64,000 nucleotides of DNA from Ajuga chamaepitys (lineage: Eukaryota > Streptophyta > Magnoliopsida > Lamiales > Lamiaceae). Below the pieces are notes generated by a model. That model made no database searches, was not told the origin of the DNA, and worked only from the letters and a program-made list of their open reading frames with translations. Within the stretch, counting starts at the first letter, position 1, and each line of letters opens with the position of its first letter. The stretch is taken from assembly GCA_958295605.1 (NCBI GenBank), contig OY282497.1, forward strand, positions 17,468,369-17,532,368, written 5' to 3'. Position numbers and translations under genes: made by a program. This document shows positions 49,788 to 60,330 of this stretch, piece by piece.

Positions 49788-50337
49788 AGTGTTTAGTGAG
49801 GTGTACTTGAAAGAGCGACTCAATTACACAGTTGGTAAACTCGAGGCACGAGTTTGACTCGCTATCCGTAAGACGATATTGCTCTAAATTCTAGTGCTCT
49901 CATTCTTTGGCAATCGACCCCAAGATACAATGACTTTTAGCTTTAGGAATGCAACACAAGAAAACTAAATCTTTTGGACTACTCGATACTCGGGACTTCC
50001 TTTTTAGACTAATATTTGGGAGGGCTAGAGAGACTAGGATGAAAATACAGATTTATGCTTGGAGTGAAATGAAATGCAGAATGGGGGATCTATTTATAGT
50101 TTATGAAGAGTTATGATGTCTTTTCGGATAGACACCTTTTGATCCTTGGTGGCACCATTTGGCTAAGCCCGAACAGGTTTGGACCTGGACATACCCGTTC
50201 ATGGGTTGCTCGATCCTATTGCCGAACCTGCGCTCCACCGAGCACTAGGTCGCACCCTTGCTCGTAGGCTGGCCTGTGCACGAACAGACATGTTGGTTCC
50301 CTGACTCGACACACTTCGAACACTAGCGGGTCGGTCT
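49788..50337 (-). repeat. 5' LTR of the older copia relic, proximal part (continues after 59829)
   Basis: It starts TGTTAGTGTTTAGTGAGG (plus strand) and carries an ACTATAAATAGATC TATA box (minus strand, near 50090). It is interrupted at 50337 by the gypsy insertion and resumes at 59829. The distal border was not fixed but lies before about 60330. Confidence 0.65.
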
Positions 50338-50627
50338 TGAAACATCCCAATCCCATTAGCTCGGGATTAAAGTGCTACTAAATTTTCTTTTCTTTTGATT
50401 AAATAATAAATCAGAAAATGTGCGAAAGCGTGACATAAAATACTTATTGGATAAAAGTAGAAATCTTATTGACAATAAGATACTGCCAAAACATATTTAC
50501 ATTAGTGGTGCCAAAGTTTCTAAGAAAATGCAAATCCCGGATTTTGTGACACACAAACTTATTAATATACACAGAAGAGGCAAAAACATCTTTGAGTTGC
50601 GGGTAGAAGAAGGAACCCGGTGACCTC
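50338..50627 (-). repeat. Extra 290-bp partial LTR copy next to the target duplication
   Basis: It is identical, as far as I compared it, to 50628-50917, the 3'-most 290 bp of the LTR in element orientation. On the minus strand the full LTR ends TTTCA, then GAG, then the partial copy begins GTCACCGGG. GAG is also the three-base linker between LTR and primer site at 58101-58103. Confidence 0.93.
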
Positions 50628-52347
50628 TGAAACATCCCAATCCCATTAGCTCGGGATTAAAGTGCTACTAAATTTTCTTTTCTTTTGATTAAATAATAAA
50701 TCAGAAAATGTGCGAAAGCGTGACATAAAATACTTATTGGATAAAAGTAGAAATCTTATTGACAATAAGATACTGCCAAAACATATTTACATTAGTGGTG
50801 CCAAAGTTTCTAAGAAAATGCAAATCCCGGATTTTGTGACACACAAACTTATTAATATACACAGAAGAGGCAAAAACATCTTTGAGTTGCGGGTAGAAGA
50901 AGGAACCCGGTGACCTTTGCCGCAACAGCCCCGCCACCTTGCTCAATTAACCTGAAGATTTGTAATTATGGGCATGAGTATAAACTCAGTGGGAACTTTG
51001 TAAGCAGTTATACTAACGAAGGTGCACAATAATAAACACATCCTTGACTTAGGAGCCCATCTTATGACTCAAAAGCCATATTGCTAGACCAGGGAGTCAA
51101 TCTTACGACTCCCAAGCCCTACTCAAAAGTCAATCTTACGACTTAAGAGCCTTTCTCAAAAGCCAATCTTACGACTTAAGAGGTATCATATCAATAAGCC
51201 AGAAGGCAAACATATTTATCAAAGTACAAGTTCAGTAGCATAATATACTTACAAATAGCCCAGTCACCCACCTTGTTTTGCTTGCTTTAAAGTAGTTGAG
51301 TCGTGTATGTCCTAGGCCCGACTTGCACTACACCTAGCACATGTTGTTTTATTAATTAATATTACTTAACAGGTTTAGTATTTTCAAAGTGATTAAGTGT
51401 GGTACAATATCCTTGGTTTATGTCTATCTTTTACAATTTCTAATACATAAGTCGAGTCGTAATAAATTATAGTCCTAAATTAAAAGGCCTAACTATTTTA
51501 TTAAATTTAAATTATTAACTACATTGATAAATATTTTAAACTAACTAACATGCATCTTAAACAACAACTATTTATTACATACTTAAGAAAATAGCTAAAT
51601 TTATAAATCTACTTAAATCAAGCAAATAATTAAATTCCTGAATCTATATAAACTATAAATGACAATAAGAAAAGAAAACTATTAAAATTACATACCTTAA
51701 AAGATTTTAATACTATACGACAACTTTCCGAAACACCGGTCCGAGCGTTGTCGAAAATAAACTGATTAGGACCTCCTAATTAAAGGAAATCCAATATATA
51801 ATAAAAAGTTTTACTTGTATCCTAGTACTCTGTAACCCATCATATTTATATTGAGGTTCATATGAATTTTTACGAAACGATTTCGATGTGGGATTGCAGA
51901 TACCATTTACGTTAGTTAGTTTAGTACATTATTATATGATTTCTATTATTTGCTAAATTTGGTATGTGTGTGTAGTTTACTAAATATAGTATGTTATCAT
52001 TTAGTTAGGTTATATAAACTATATAAACTATGTTGTTATTATTTTTATTATTATATTATTATTATTTTATATATACATATTTATATATATTGTAGTTTAG
52101 TTATTATAAGTTAATTTTACTTCTCACTTTTTAAACTCGATGTTAATTTTAAACTTCTGTTTGTAAACTTCTAATTCTTACCCTTTAGGTGCTAGAAGTG
52201 CAGTCGACCTGGTACATCGCGGTCACACATATTTTCTAAAATAAAATCATAAATCAAATAACTTTGTAATTTAAAATACAACGGGCAAAAATATTTTAAA
52301 ATACAAACAATGTATTTTATTGTGTTTCAAAGGTTCGGGGTATCACA
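50628..52347 (-). repeat. 3' LTR of the young gypsy element
   Basis: 1720 bp, TGAAACATCC at one side and GGTATCACA at the other (plus strand). It holds internal CTTACGACT-type sub-repeats at about 51045-51185. Short antisense frames (67 and 70 codons) in it recur in every LTR copy and are not called as genes. Confidence 0.95.
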
Positions 52348-52682
52348 GTCTCCCCTACTTTTAAAAATTTCGTCCTCGAAATTGTACTTACTTGGTTTAA
52401 AAAATTCGGATATTTTGCTAAGATCTCATCTTCTCGTTCCCAAGTAGCTTCTTCCTTCCCATGTCTACTCCACTGCACTAGTACTAAGGGAATCTCATTA
52501 TTCCTCAAAGTGTGAACTTTTCTTCCTAGGATGGCAATGGGGTTCTCTTCATAAGTGAGGTTTTTATTGACTTCCAGATTCTCATGATGAATAACGTGAT
52601 TCGTATCTGGGACATATTTTCTAAGTACTGATACATGGAAGACATTATGGATATTAGTAAGTTCTGGCGGTAGAGCTAACTT
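52317..52682 (-). pseudogene. Detached chromodomain-like C-terminus of the gypsy integrase
   Basis: This is in the same frame as gag-pol, beyond the TAA. It contains HNVFHVSVLRKYVPD and VQWSRHGKEEATWEREDE, resembling the integrase tail and the chromodomain-like module of chromoviruses, which is thought to guide integration. It runs about ten codons into the LTR before its own stop. Confidence 0.8.
52348..52365 (-). promoter_or_regulatory. Polypurine tract of the young gypsy element
   Basis: On the minus strand AAAAGTAGGGGAGAC directly precedes the 3' LTR start TGTGATACC; it is the expected plus-strand primer. Confidence 0.85.
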
Positions 52683-55600
52683 TTAGGCGACGTCTCCAAT
52701 TCTATCTAGAATCTCAAATGGGCCAATATATCTTGGTTTCAACTTCCCTCTCTTTCCGAAGCGTATTACTCCTTTCATTGGTGCCATTTTGAGAAAAACC
52801 TTATCGCCTGTATTGAATTGTAGGTCCTTCCTGCGTGTGTCAGCGTATGATTTATGTCGATCCTGGGCTGCCTTAATTCTTTCTCGAATCTTAGTTACCA
52901 CTCCAATGGTTCTTTCGATGATTTCAGGGCCTAAGATCTTTCGTTCTCCAACTTCATCCCAGTAAATCGGCGATCTACATCTCCTTCCATAGAGTGCTTC
53001 ATACGGTGCCATCTTTATGGTAGCTTGGTAACTGTTATTATAAGAAAATTCTACTAATGGCAAATATGTTTCCCAGCTTCCTCCGAAGTCTAGTACACAA
53101 GCTCTAAGCATATCTTCAAGTGTCTGTATTGTTCTTTCTGACTGTCCATCAGTTTGTGGATGATATGATGTGCTGAAGTTGAGCTTTGTCCCAAGGGCCG
53201 TTTGTAGACTTCTCCAGAATTTAGAGGTGAAACGAGTATCTCTGTCCGAAACTATGGTCACTGGTACTCCGTGTAATCTAACTATCTCGTCTACGTACCG
53301 TTGAGCAAGTTGATCCATGTTAAGCGTCATTCTTACCGGTATAAAGTGTGCTGTCTTTGTAAGTCTGTCAATGATCACCCAAATAGCTTCATTCCTTCTT
53401 GCTGTTCGTGGCAGTCCAGTAACAAAGTCCATTGCTATGTGTTCCCACTTCCATTCGGGAATCTCTAAAGGGTGTAAGAGTCCTGAAGGCCGTTGGTGCT
53501 CTGCTTTAACCTGTTGGCACGTTAAACATTTTTCAACAAATTGCCCTATTGATCGCTTCATACTTCTCCACCAATAGATCTCTTTTAGGTCCTTGAACAT
53601 TTTCGTCCCTCCTGGATGAGCTGTGTACGGGGTATTGTGAGCTTCTTCAAGAATTTCCTTCCTTACGTCATCATCCTTAGGTACACATAATCTTCCTTTG
53701 TATGTTAAAGTTCCGTCTGGTGTTACAAAGAATCCCTTGATGGTTCCTGCAATTGCCCGGTCTTCCATCTTGAGGAGGAATTGGTCAGTCCTTTGTGCTA
53801 CCTTTATTCGATCTCTTAAAGTAGGTTGTATGGTTAATGCTGCGATCATAGCAGTAGTATGGCCTGACTTCACAAAATCTAGACTCAACTTAGCAAATTC
53901 TATTAATAATAGCTCTTGTTGTGTTGGGAGACTGGCCATATGACTTTCATTTTTCCTACTAAGTGCATCAGCTACGACATTTGCCTTGCCCGGGTGATAA
54001 AGGATGGTGCAATCATAATCCTTTACTAGCTCCAGCCATCTTCTTTGGCGCATGTTGAGTTCTTTTTGTGTGAAAAAGTACTTTAAACTCTTATGGTCTG
54101 TGTAAATTTCACATTTCCCACCATAGAGGTAATGACGCCATATCTTTAATGCGTGAACAACGGCAGCTAATTCTAGGTCATGTGTAGGGTAGTTTAACTC
54201 ATGGGGTTTCAATTGTCTTGAGGCATAAGCGACGACTTTTCCATGCTGCATCAAAACACATCCTAGTCCTAACTTTGAGGCATCGGTGTAAATGACAAAC
54301 CCTTCTGATCCGTCAGGGATAGTTAGAACTGGTGCGGTTACGAGTCTCTGCTTAAGCTCTTGAAAGCTGTTTTCGCATTCGTCAGTCCAGTGGAACTGGT
54401 TGCTCTTCTTTGTTAATTGAGTCAAAGGCCTAGCGATCTTCGAGAAATCTTGAATGAATCTTCTGTAGTAACCAGCTAGACCCAGAAAACTTCGGACCTC
54501 ATTCACATTCTTCGGAGCTTTCCAATTCACTACTGCTTCAACCTTCGCGGGATCCACTTCGATTCCATTAGCCGTGATAATATGGCCTAGAAAAACAACT
54601 CGATCTAGCCAAAATTCACATTTGCTAAATTTAGCATAAAGCTTCTCCTGTCGTAAGGTACCTAGTATAGTTCTAAGATGTTCCTCGTGTTGTTCTTTAT
54701 CTCTTGAGTATACTAGGATATCATCAATGAAGACTATGACAAACTGATCCAGATAAGGATGGAATACCCTATTCATCAAATCCATGAATACTGCGGGTGC
54801 ATTTGTTAATCCAAAAGGCATTACTATGAACTCATAATGACCATATCGTGTTCTAAAGGCTGTCTTAGAAATATCACATTCTTTGACCTTGAGTTGGTGG
54901 TAGCCCGATCTGAGATCGATCTTTGAGAACACGCTAGCTCCCTTCAGTTGGTCAAAAAGATCTTCTATTCTGGGCAAGGGATACTTATTCTTGATTGTTA
55001 GGCGGTTGAGTTCCCGATAATCAATGCACATTCTAAGTGATCCGTCTTTCTTCTTTACAAACAATACAGGGGCTCCCCATGGAGAAACACTTGGCCTGAT
55101 GAACTTCTTGTCCAGCAACTCTTGAAGCTGTATTTTTAATTCTTGTAATTCCTTAGGCGCCATTCGATAAGGTGCTTTAGATACAGGCGCAGCTTCGGGC
55201 ACCAAATCTATTGTGAATTCAACCTGTCGATCAGGAGGTATTCCTGGCAACTCGTCTGGAAATATATCCACATAATCTCTCACTGTTGGTATATCAGCAG
55301 GTGTAACCTTAACAATATTATTTTCCATGACATTCACACGGTAGCCTTCACTTCCCTTTTTCTGTAACATTCTTACAGCTTTCATTGCTGACACAATACG
55401 CGGTCTGGTATTAGTTTTGGCTCCGTAAAAGGTGAATTTGGATCCTATTGGTCTTTCAAAATCTATTTCACGCTCAAAGCATCGGATTGTTGCTTTATTC
55501 TTGGTCAACCAATCTATACCCAAAATAACATCGAAACATTTCATCTCTAATACGTACAGATCAGTTTCCATTTCTTGATCACCTATCAAAAGCTTAACAC

Positions 55601-56855
55601 CAAACACGATATCCTTAGTCCTAATGGTCTTTCCTGAGGGAATACTTACTGTCAACTCCTCTCCATTTGTGTTACTTTTCAAACCCAGTTTTCTTTTAAA
55701 ATCTTCTGACATAAAAGAATGTGATGCACCAGTATCAAACAAAATATATGCTGGAAGATCGTAGACAAATAGTATACCTGCCATGGTTTCATTCTCCTCG
55801 GTCACTTTGTCTTGTCCTAGAGCAAAAACGCGTGCCTTCCTTGTCTTCTTGTCTGGTGTATTAACATTTTGTGGTGCCTTGGTCTGTGTGGCAGTGCATT
55901 CCCAATACCTATGTCCTGGTTGACGACACTTATAACAAACATTCTTTCCCATCAAACATTCCCCATAGTGGTGCTTATTGCAATTAGGGCATATCGGAAC
56001 TGCATTTGGTCCTGGTCCCCCCCTTGGGGTTGCCTTCTTCACAAAGTGGTTAGTCTTATTCTTATCTCTAAAATCCCATTTCCTTTTCCCGGGTTGCTCT
56101 TGAGGTTTCTGGTTGTATTCTAAGTTCTGGCTAAGGGATACAATATGTGCTCGTTCAAACGTTTCATGGTACGTAGGTAGTTTCAATCCTGACACAATAC
56201 CTCCGATCTCTGGACGCAAACCTCTTTCAAAACGTCTTGCTTTTCTTTCATCTGTATCAACCAAGTGTGGGGCATATTTAGATAATTGATTAAAACGTCT
56301 TTCATACTCCATCACTGGAAGAATTCCCTGCTTCAGATTGACAAACTCAATTTCCTTTTGGTCACGGATAGACTGTGGAAAGTAACGGTCCATCATCATG
56401 TTCTTAAAATCATTCCAGGTCATATTTTGCTTTTGTTCATTCGTCATTGTTCGCTCGTGTGATTTCCACCAGTGTCCAGCATCTTCCACAAGTTGGAATA
56501 TTGCGCACGAAACTTTCTGATTTTCAGTTGATTCCATATGGTCAAAGATTCTTTCAAGCTCAAGAATCCATTCCTCAGCGACCATAGGTCCTTCGCTACC
56601 TCTGAATCTTGGTGGTGAAAAACGACGAAATTGCTCTATAATGACATTAGTATTGATACCCTGGTTCTGTGGATTTGGTATATTTTGGTTAGCTGGTATT
56701 TGTTGTATGAGTCCCTGCAGAGAGTTCAGGAACTCCCGTGCAAAATCCGCTCCTTGTACTTCAACAGCAGGTGGAGGTTGCCTCTCAGCAGCTGGCCCGA
56801 CAAATGGCTCATTTTCATTTTGCACATGTTTACGTGGCCTTCCTCGCGCTGCCAT
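52683..56855 (-). CDS. Ty3/gypsy gag-pol polyprotein, 1390 aa, with a premature stop in the integrase C-terminus
   Basis: A single open frame encodes gag and pol. Rough residues: gag capsid-like region 80-250 (WWKSHE, YFPQSIRDQKEIEFVNLKQG); zinc knuckle CYKCRQPGHRYWEC 307-320; protease LFDTGASHS 372-380; reverse transcriptase 560-760 with FIDDILVYS (709-717); RNase H with YTDAS, E near 895 and YTDHKS (918-923); integrase zinc finger ending CLTC (about 1110-1113) and triad D1143, D1204, E1240 (MDFVTG, SDRDTRF, GQSERT). A TAA at 52683 ends the frame after GDVA. The same frame stays open for over 100 further codons, including HNVFHVS and a chromodomain-like WSRHGKEEATWE, so the stop is probably a single recent nonsense change. 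Gag, protease, RT and RNase H look intact. Confidence 0.95.
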   Translation of the reverse strand: MAARGRPRKHVQNENEPFVGPAAERQPPPAVEVQGADFAREFLNSLQGLIQQIPANQNIPNPQNQGINTNVIIEQFRRFSPPRFRGSEGPMVAEEWILELERIFDHMESTENQKVSCAIFQLVEDAGHWWKSHERTMTNEQKQNMTWNDFKNMMMDRYFPQSIRDQKEIEFVNLKQGILPVMEYERRFNQLSKYAPHLVDTDERKARRFERGLRPEIGGIVSGLKLPTYHETFERAHIVSLSQNLEYNQKPQEQPGKRKWDFRDKNKTNHFVKKATPRGGPGPNAVPICPNCNKHHYGECLMGKNVCYKCRQPGHRYWECTATQTKAPQNVNTPDKKTRKARVFALGQDKVTEENETMAGILFVYDLPAYILFDTGASHSFMSEDFKRKLGLKSNTNGEELTVSIPSGKTIRTKDIVFGVKLLIGDQEMETDLYVLEMKCFDVILGIDWLTKNKATIRCFEREIDFERPIGSKFTFYGAKTNTRPRIVSAMKAVRMLQKKGSEGYRVNVMENNIVKVTPADIPTVRDYVDIFPDELPGIPPDRQVEFTIDLVPEAAPVSKAPYRMAPKELQELKIQLQELLDKKFIRPSVSPWGAPVLFVKKKDGSLRMCIDYRELNRLTIKNKYPLPRIEDLFDQLKGASVFSKIDLRSGYHQLKVKECDISKTAFRTRYGHYEFIVMPFGLTNAPAVFMDLMNRVFHPYLDQFVIVFIDDILVYSRDKEQHEEHLRTILGTLRQEKLYAKFSKCEFWLDRVVFLGHIITANGIEVDPAKVEAVVNWKAPKNVNEVRSFLGLAGYYRRFIQDFSKIARPLTQLTKKSNQFHWTDECENSFQELKQRLVTAPVLTIPDGSEGFVIYTDASKLGLGCVLMQHGKVVAYASRQLKPHELNYPTHDLELAAVVHALKIWRHYLYGGKCEIYTDHKSLKYFFTQKELNMRQRRWLELVKDYDCTILYHPGKANVVADALSRKNESHMASLPTQQELLLIEFAKLSLDFVKSGHTTAMIAALTIQPTLRDRIKVAQRTDQFLLKMEDRAIAGTIKGFFVTPDGTLTYKGRLCVPKDDDVRKEILEEAHNTPYTAHPGGTKMFKDLKEIYWWRSMKRSIGQFVEKCLTCQQVKAEHQRPSGLLHPLEIPEWKWEHIAMDFVTGLPRTARRNEAIWVIIDRLTKTAHFIPVRMTLNMDQLAQRYVDEIVRLHGVPVTIVSDRDTRFTSKFWRSLQTALGTKLNFSTSYHPQTDGQSERTIQTLEDMLRACVLDFGGSWETYLPLVEFSYNNSYQATIKMAPYEALYGRRCRSPIYWDEVGERKILGPEIIERTIGVVTKIRERIKAAQDRHKSYADTRRKDLQFNTGDKVFLKMAPMKGVIRFGKRGKLKPRYIGPFEILDRIGDVA

Positions 56856-57194
56856 ACTTTTGGGAGAAAGAGAAATAACACTTAATTATATGCATATATA
56901 CCTTTGTTTCACATACCGAATAAGTTATAAACAAATCATATACATAAAAGATTTTGGGTTTATAAATCCATATATATATATACAAAAAGTACATTGGTTT
57001 TAATACCCTAACCCGTACAAAATGTCTATTAGTTAATCATGCTTATACGAGCAAAAAGATAGCATGATCAAAGGATGACTTATATACATTCCTATTAGCA
57101 AAAGGATATTTACGGTCTAGTTATGTACTTAGACATCATTGTACAAAACCTATCTACTATTACTATATGTACATCCTCTAGGTTTCCAACTATA

Positions 57195-57806
57195 TCAGAA
57201 CCAATTACTGGGGCCTGCCTGGTTCTCTGCTGGTGGGGTACGCACACGTCGACCCCTAGATGGTATGCTCTCATCATGGACTGATCCTATGGACTCGTTT
57301 GGTTCGGTATCTTCTGAGGGGTCCTCCTCCTCTTCTGCTACACCTGCTTCCTCCCTTTGCGATCTTGCGAACTCGAGACAGTATTCCGCCCGATCCCTAG
57401 CGCGTTCGGCAAGACGTTCATCAGCAATAACTTCTAGGCGCTTGTTGGCGGCGACCTCGTCATAATGATTTGCCCTTTGCCTCTGTTCCTCTGCCTCCAT
57501 TTCCATCTGGTCTGCAATTGCGAGGCACCTTTGACGTTCTCTAATAACCATGGCGAGGCGGACACTAAAATGTGCATAATTAATTGTCAGTCCAGCCGTA
57601 GAGTCTATCGTAAGCATTTCGTCCAATAACCGATGGGCAATATCTCTATAATTTGGGAGGACAGTGTCTGCTAAGCGCATAGCAGCCTCGTACTCGGTAA
57701 TGTGATGTCCTTCTTGTATGGCGTTGTTCCAACGTCTCCGTAATATATTTATATACTCGCCTATATTCTGATATTCACCCTGTCTGGTCCTCCGGTAGAC
57801 TGACAT
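57195..57806 (-). CDS. Additional 203-aa ORF upstream of gag-pol in the young gypsy element
   Basis: This intact frame lies between the primer site and gag-pol, in sense orientation and in the same reading frame as gag-pol (951 nt between ATGs). It begins MSVYRRTRQGEYQNIGEYIN. Residues 15-70 are helical and vaguely gag-like in pattern. Residues about 86-152 are a long charged helix likely to form a coiled coil. 153-179 is acidic, and the tail holds SRGRRVRTPP. I recognise no family. The 339 nt between it and gag hold stops, but a pyrimidine tract plus AG ends one base before the gag ATG, so splicing could join them. Most Ty3/gypsy elements have no such leader ORF. An uncharacterised accessory or gag-derived protein is inference. 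Confidence 0.72.
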   Translation of the reverse strand: MSVYRRTRQGEYQNIGEYINILRRRWNNAIQEGHHITEYEAAMRLADTVLPNYRDIAHRLLDEMLTIDSTAGLTINYAHFSVRLAMVIRERQRCLAIADQMEMEAEEQRQRANHYDEVAANKRLEVIADERLAERARDRAEYCLEFARSQREEAGVAEEEEDPSEDTEPNESIGSVHDESIPSRGRRVRTPPAENQAGPSNWF

Positions 57807-58088
57807 CGCGGGTGGTAAATCTCTATTAGCGAGTATTCTTCATCTATATACTACTGTTTTTCTAGCAGTTTGTTTTCTTCGAACCATCCTATCATAAAGA
57901 AGAAATATGGGTCAGTCTCTAATCTGGCTTCTTAATTGGTAGTAAAAGTTTCGAGGACAAAACATTTTTGAACTATATAAAACTCATAATAAAATATACA
58001 TACCTTGGAGCGAGTGTCGGTCTGTTGGCAAAGTCACGGTTCCCCCTTGGTTTTATTTTATAAATCGAGTATACAGAAAAGTAGACCC

Positions 58089-58100
58089 GCTCTGATACCA
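58089..58100 (-). promoter_or_regulatory. Primer binding site (tRNA-iMet) of the young gypsy element
   Basis: On the minus strand TGGTATCAGAGC follows the 5' LTR after a GAG linker; it is the initiator methionine tRNA complement. Confidence 0.9.
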
Positions 58101-58103
58101 CTC

Positions 58104-59823
58104 TGAAACATCCCAATCCCATTAGCTCGGGATTAAAGTGCTACTAAATTTTCTTTTCTTTTGATTAAATAATAAATCAGAAAATGTGCGAAAGCGTGAC
58201 ATAAAATACTTATTGGATAAAAGTAGAAATCTTATTGACAATAAGATACTGCCAAAACATATTTACATTAGTGGTGCCAAAGTTTCTAAGAAAATGCAAA
58301 TCCCGGATTTTGTGACACACAAACTTATTAATATACACAGAAGAGGCAAAAACATCTTTGAGTTGCGGGTAGAAGAAGGAACCCGGTGACCTTTGCCGCA
58401 ACAGCCCCGCCACCTTGCTCAATTAACCTGAAGATTTGTAATTATGGGCATGAGTATAAACTCAGTGGGAACTTTGTAAGCAGTTATACTAACGAAGGTG
58501 CACAATAATAAACACATCCTTGACTTAGGAGCCCATCTTATGACTCAAAAGCCATATTGCTAGACCAGGGAGTCAATCTTACGACTCCCAAGCCCTACTC
58601 AAAAGTCAATCTTACGACTTAAGAGCCTTTCTCAAAAGCCAATCTTACGACTTAAGAGGTATCATATCAATAAGCCCGAAGGCAAACATATTTATCAAAG
58701 TACAAGTTCAGTAGCATAATATACTTACAAATAGCCCAGTCACCCACCTTGTTTTGCTTGCTTTAAAGTAGTTGAGTCGTGTATGTCCTAGGCCCGACTT
58801 GCACTACACCTAGCACATGTTGTTTTATTAATTAATATTACTTAACAGGTTTAGTATTTTCAAAGTGATTAAGTGTGGTACAATATCCTTGGTTTATGTC
58901 TATCTTTTACAATTTCTAATACATAAGTCGAGTCGTAATAAATTATAGTCCTAAATTAAAAGGCCTAACTATTTTATTAAATTTAAATTATTAACTACAT
59001 TGATAAATATTTTAAACTAACTAACATGCATCTTAAACAACAACTATTTATTACATACTTAAGAAAATAGCTAAATTTATAAATCTACTTAAATCAAGCA
59101 AATAATTAAATTCCTGAATCTATATAAACTATAAATGACAATAAGAAAAGAAAACTATTAAAATTACATACCTTAAAAGATTTTAATACTATACGACAAC
59201 TTTCCGAAACACCGGTCCGAGCGTTGTCGAAAATAAACTGATTAGGACCTCCTAATTAAAGGAAATCCAATATATAATAAAAAGTTTTACTTGTATCCTA
59301 GTACTCTGTAACCCATCATATTTATATTGAGGTTCATATGAATTTTTACGAAACGATTTCGATGTGGGATTGCAGATACCATTTACGTTAGTTAGTTTAG
59401 TACATTATTATATGATTTCTATTATTTGCTAAATTTGGTATGTGTGTGTAGTTTACTAAATATAGTATGTTATCATTTAGTTAGGTTATATAAACTATAT
59501 AAACTATGTTGTTATTATTTTTATTATTATATTATTATTATTTTATATATACATATTTATATATATTGTAGTTTAGTTATTATAAGTTAATTTTACTTCT
59601 CACTTTTTAAACTCGATGTTAATTTTAAACTTCTGTTTGTAAACTTCTAATTCTTACCCTTTAGGTGCTAGAAGTGCAGTCGACCTGGTACATCGCGGTC
59701 ACACATATTTTCTAAAATAAAATCATAAATCAAATAACTTTGTAATTTAAAATACAACGGGTAAAAATATTTTAAAATACAAACAATGTATTTTATTGTG
59801 TTTCAAAGGTTCGGGGTATCACA
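58104..59823 (-). repeat. 5' LTR of the young gypsy element
   Basis: 1720 bp. Apart from two substitutions noticed (near 58677 and 59762 against 51200 and 52283) it matches the 3' LTR. Confidence 0.95.
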
Positions 59824-59828
59824 GGTCT

Positions 59829-60330
59829 GGCTCGATCTAGTGCACCCTGCACGTGCATTCCCGAACCTGGGCACAAACTCAGGTTCGGATGGTGCTTCGC
59901 ACTATCCTCGGGTCCATTTAGTGATTCGCACAATCCTCGGGTCCATTTAGTGAAAGACTAAAATTCCACTAAGGCCTACCATAAGCGAGCACACTTGATA
60001 ACTCCTTATCAAAGTACTCCTCTTAACAAGGAGTATCAAATTACTCCATCTTTCCTATGTGGGCCAAATTCCCACGTTGTCCCCCTAACTCTTCCAACTT
60101 TCTATGTTTAAGTTACATACTTTAGGCATTGATTTCTCATTCACCCAAAATTGATTTTAAGAACTTAAATACATTAAATTCATCTACTTGAAACGTAGGT
60201 TGTGAATTTGAAACTTAATTACATTTTCAACCAATGGTATCCAAAGTTGAAATTGCTCAAAGATTGGTCAACACCAACCTTCCAAAGCCAACATCCAACA
60301 ATCACCATGAAGAACATGCAAGTAGAGATT
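59829..60330 (-). repeat. Distal part of the older copia LTR and inner flank of the outer element
   Basis: The sequence resumes after the gypsy target duplication. It includes a tandem pair of about 28 bp (CACAATCCTCGGGTCCATTTAGTGA theme, 59905-59955). The boundary between copia LTR and outer TIR element is not resolved. Confidence 0.45.

Larger units (their letters stand above)
50338..59823 (-). mobile_element. Very young Ty3/gypsy chromovirus-like retrotransposon (9.5 kb)
   Basis: It is flanked by GGTCT duplications (50333-50337, 59824-59828). From 5' to 3' on the minus strand it has: LTR (59823-58104), GAG linker plus TGGTATCAGAGC primer site, an extra 203-codon ORF, a 1390-codon gag-pol, a purine tract, LTR (52347-50628), then a 290-bp partial LTR copy (50627-50338). 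The full LTRs are 1720 bp each and I noticed only two differences, implying a very recent insertion. It sits inside the LTR of the older copia relic. A C-terminal chromodomain-like segment suggests the Tekay/Del group of chromoviruses. Confidence 0.95.

Noticed and set aside
50420..50635. 67- and 70-codon frames repeated three times (also at 50710-50946 and 58186-58422)
   Set aside because: They lie in the gypsy LTR and its partial copy; the repetition reflects LTR duplication, not a conserved gene.
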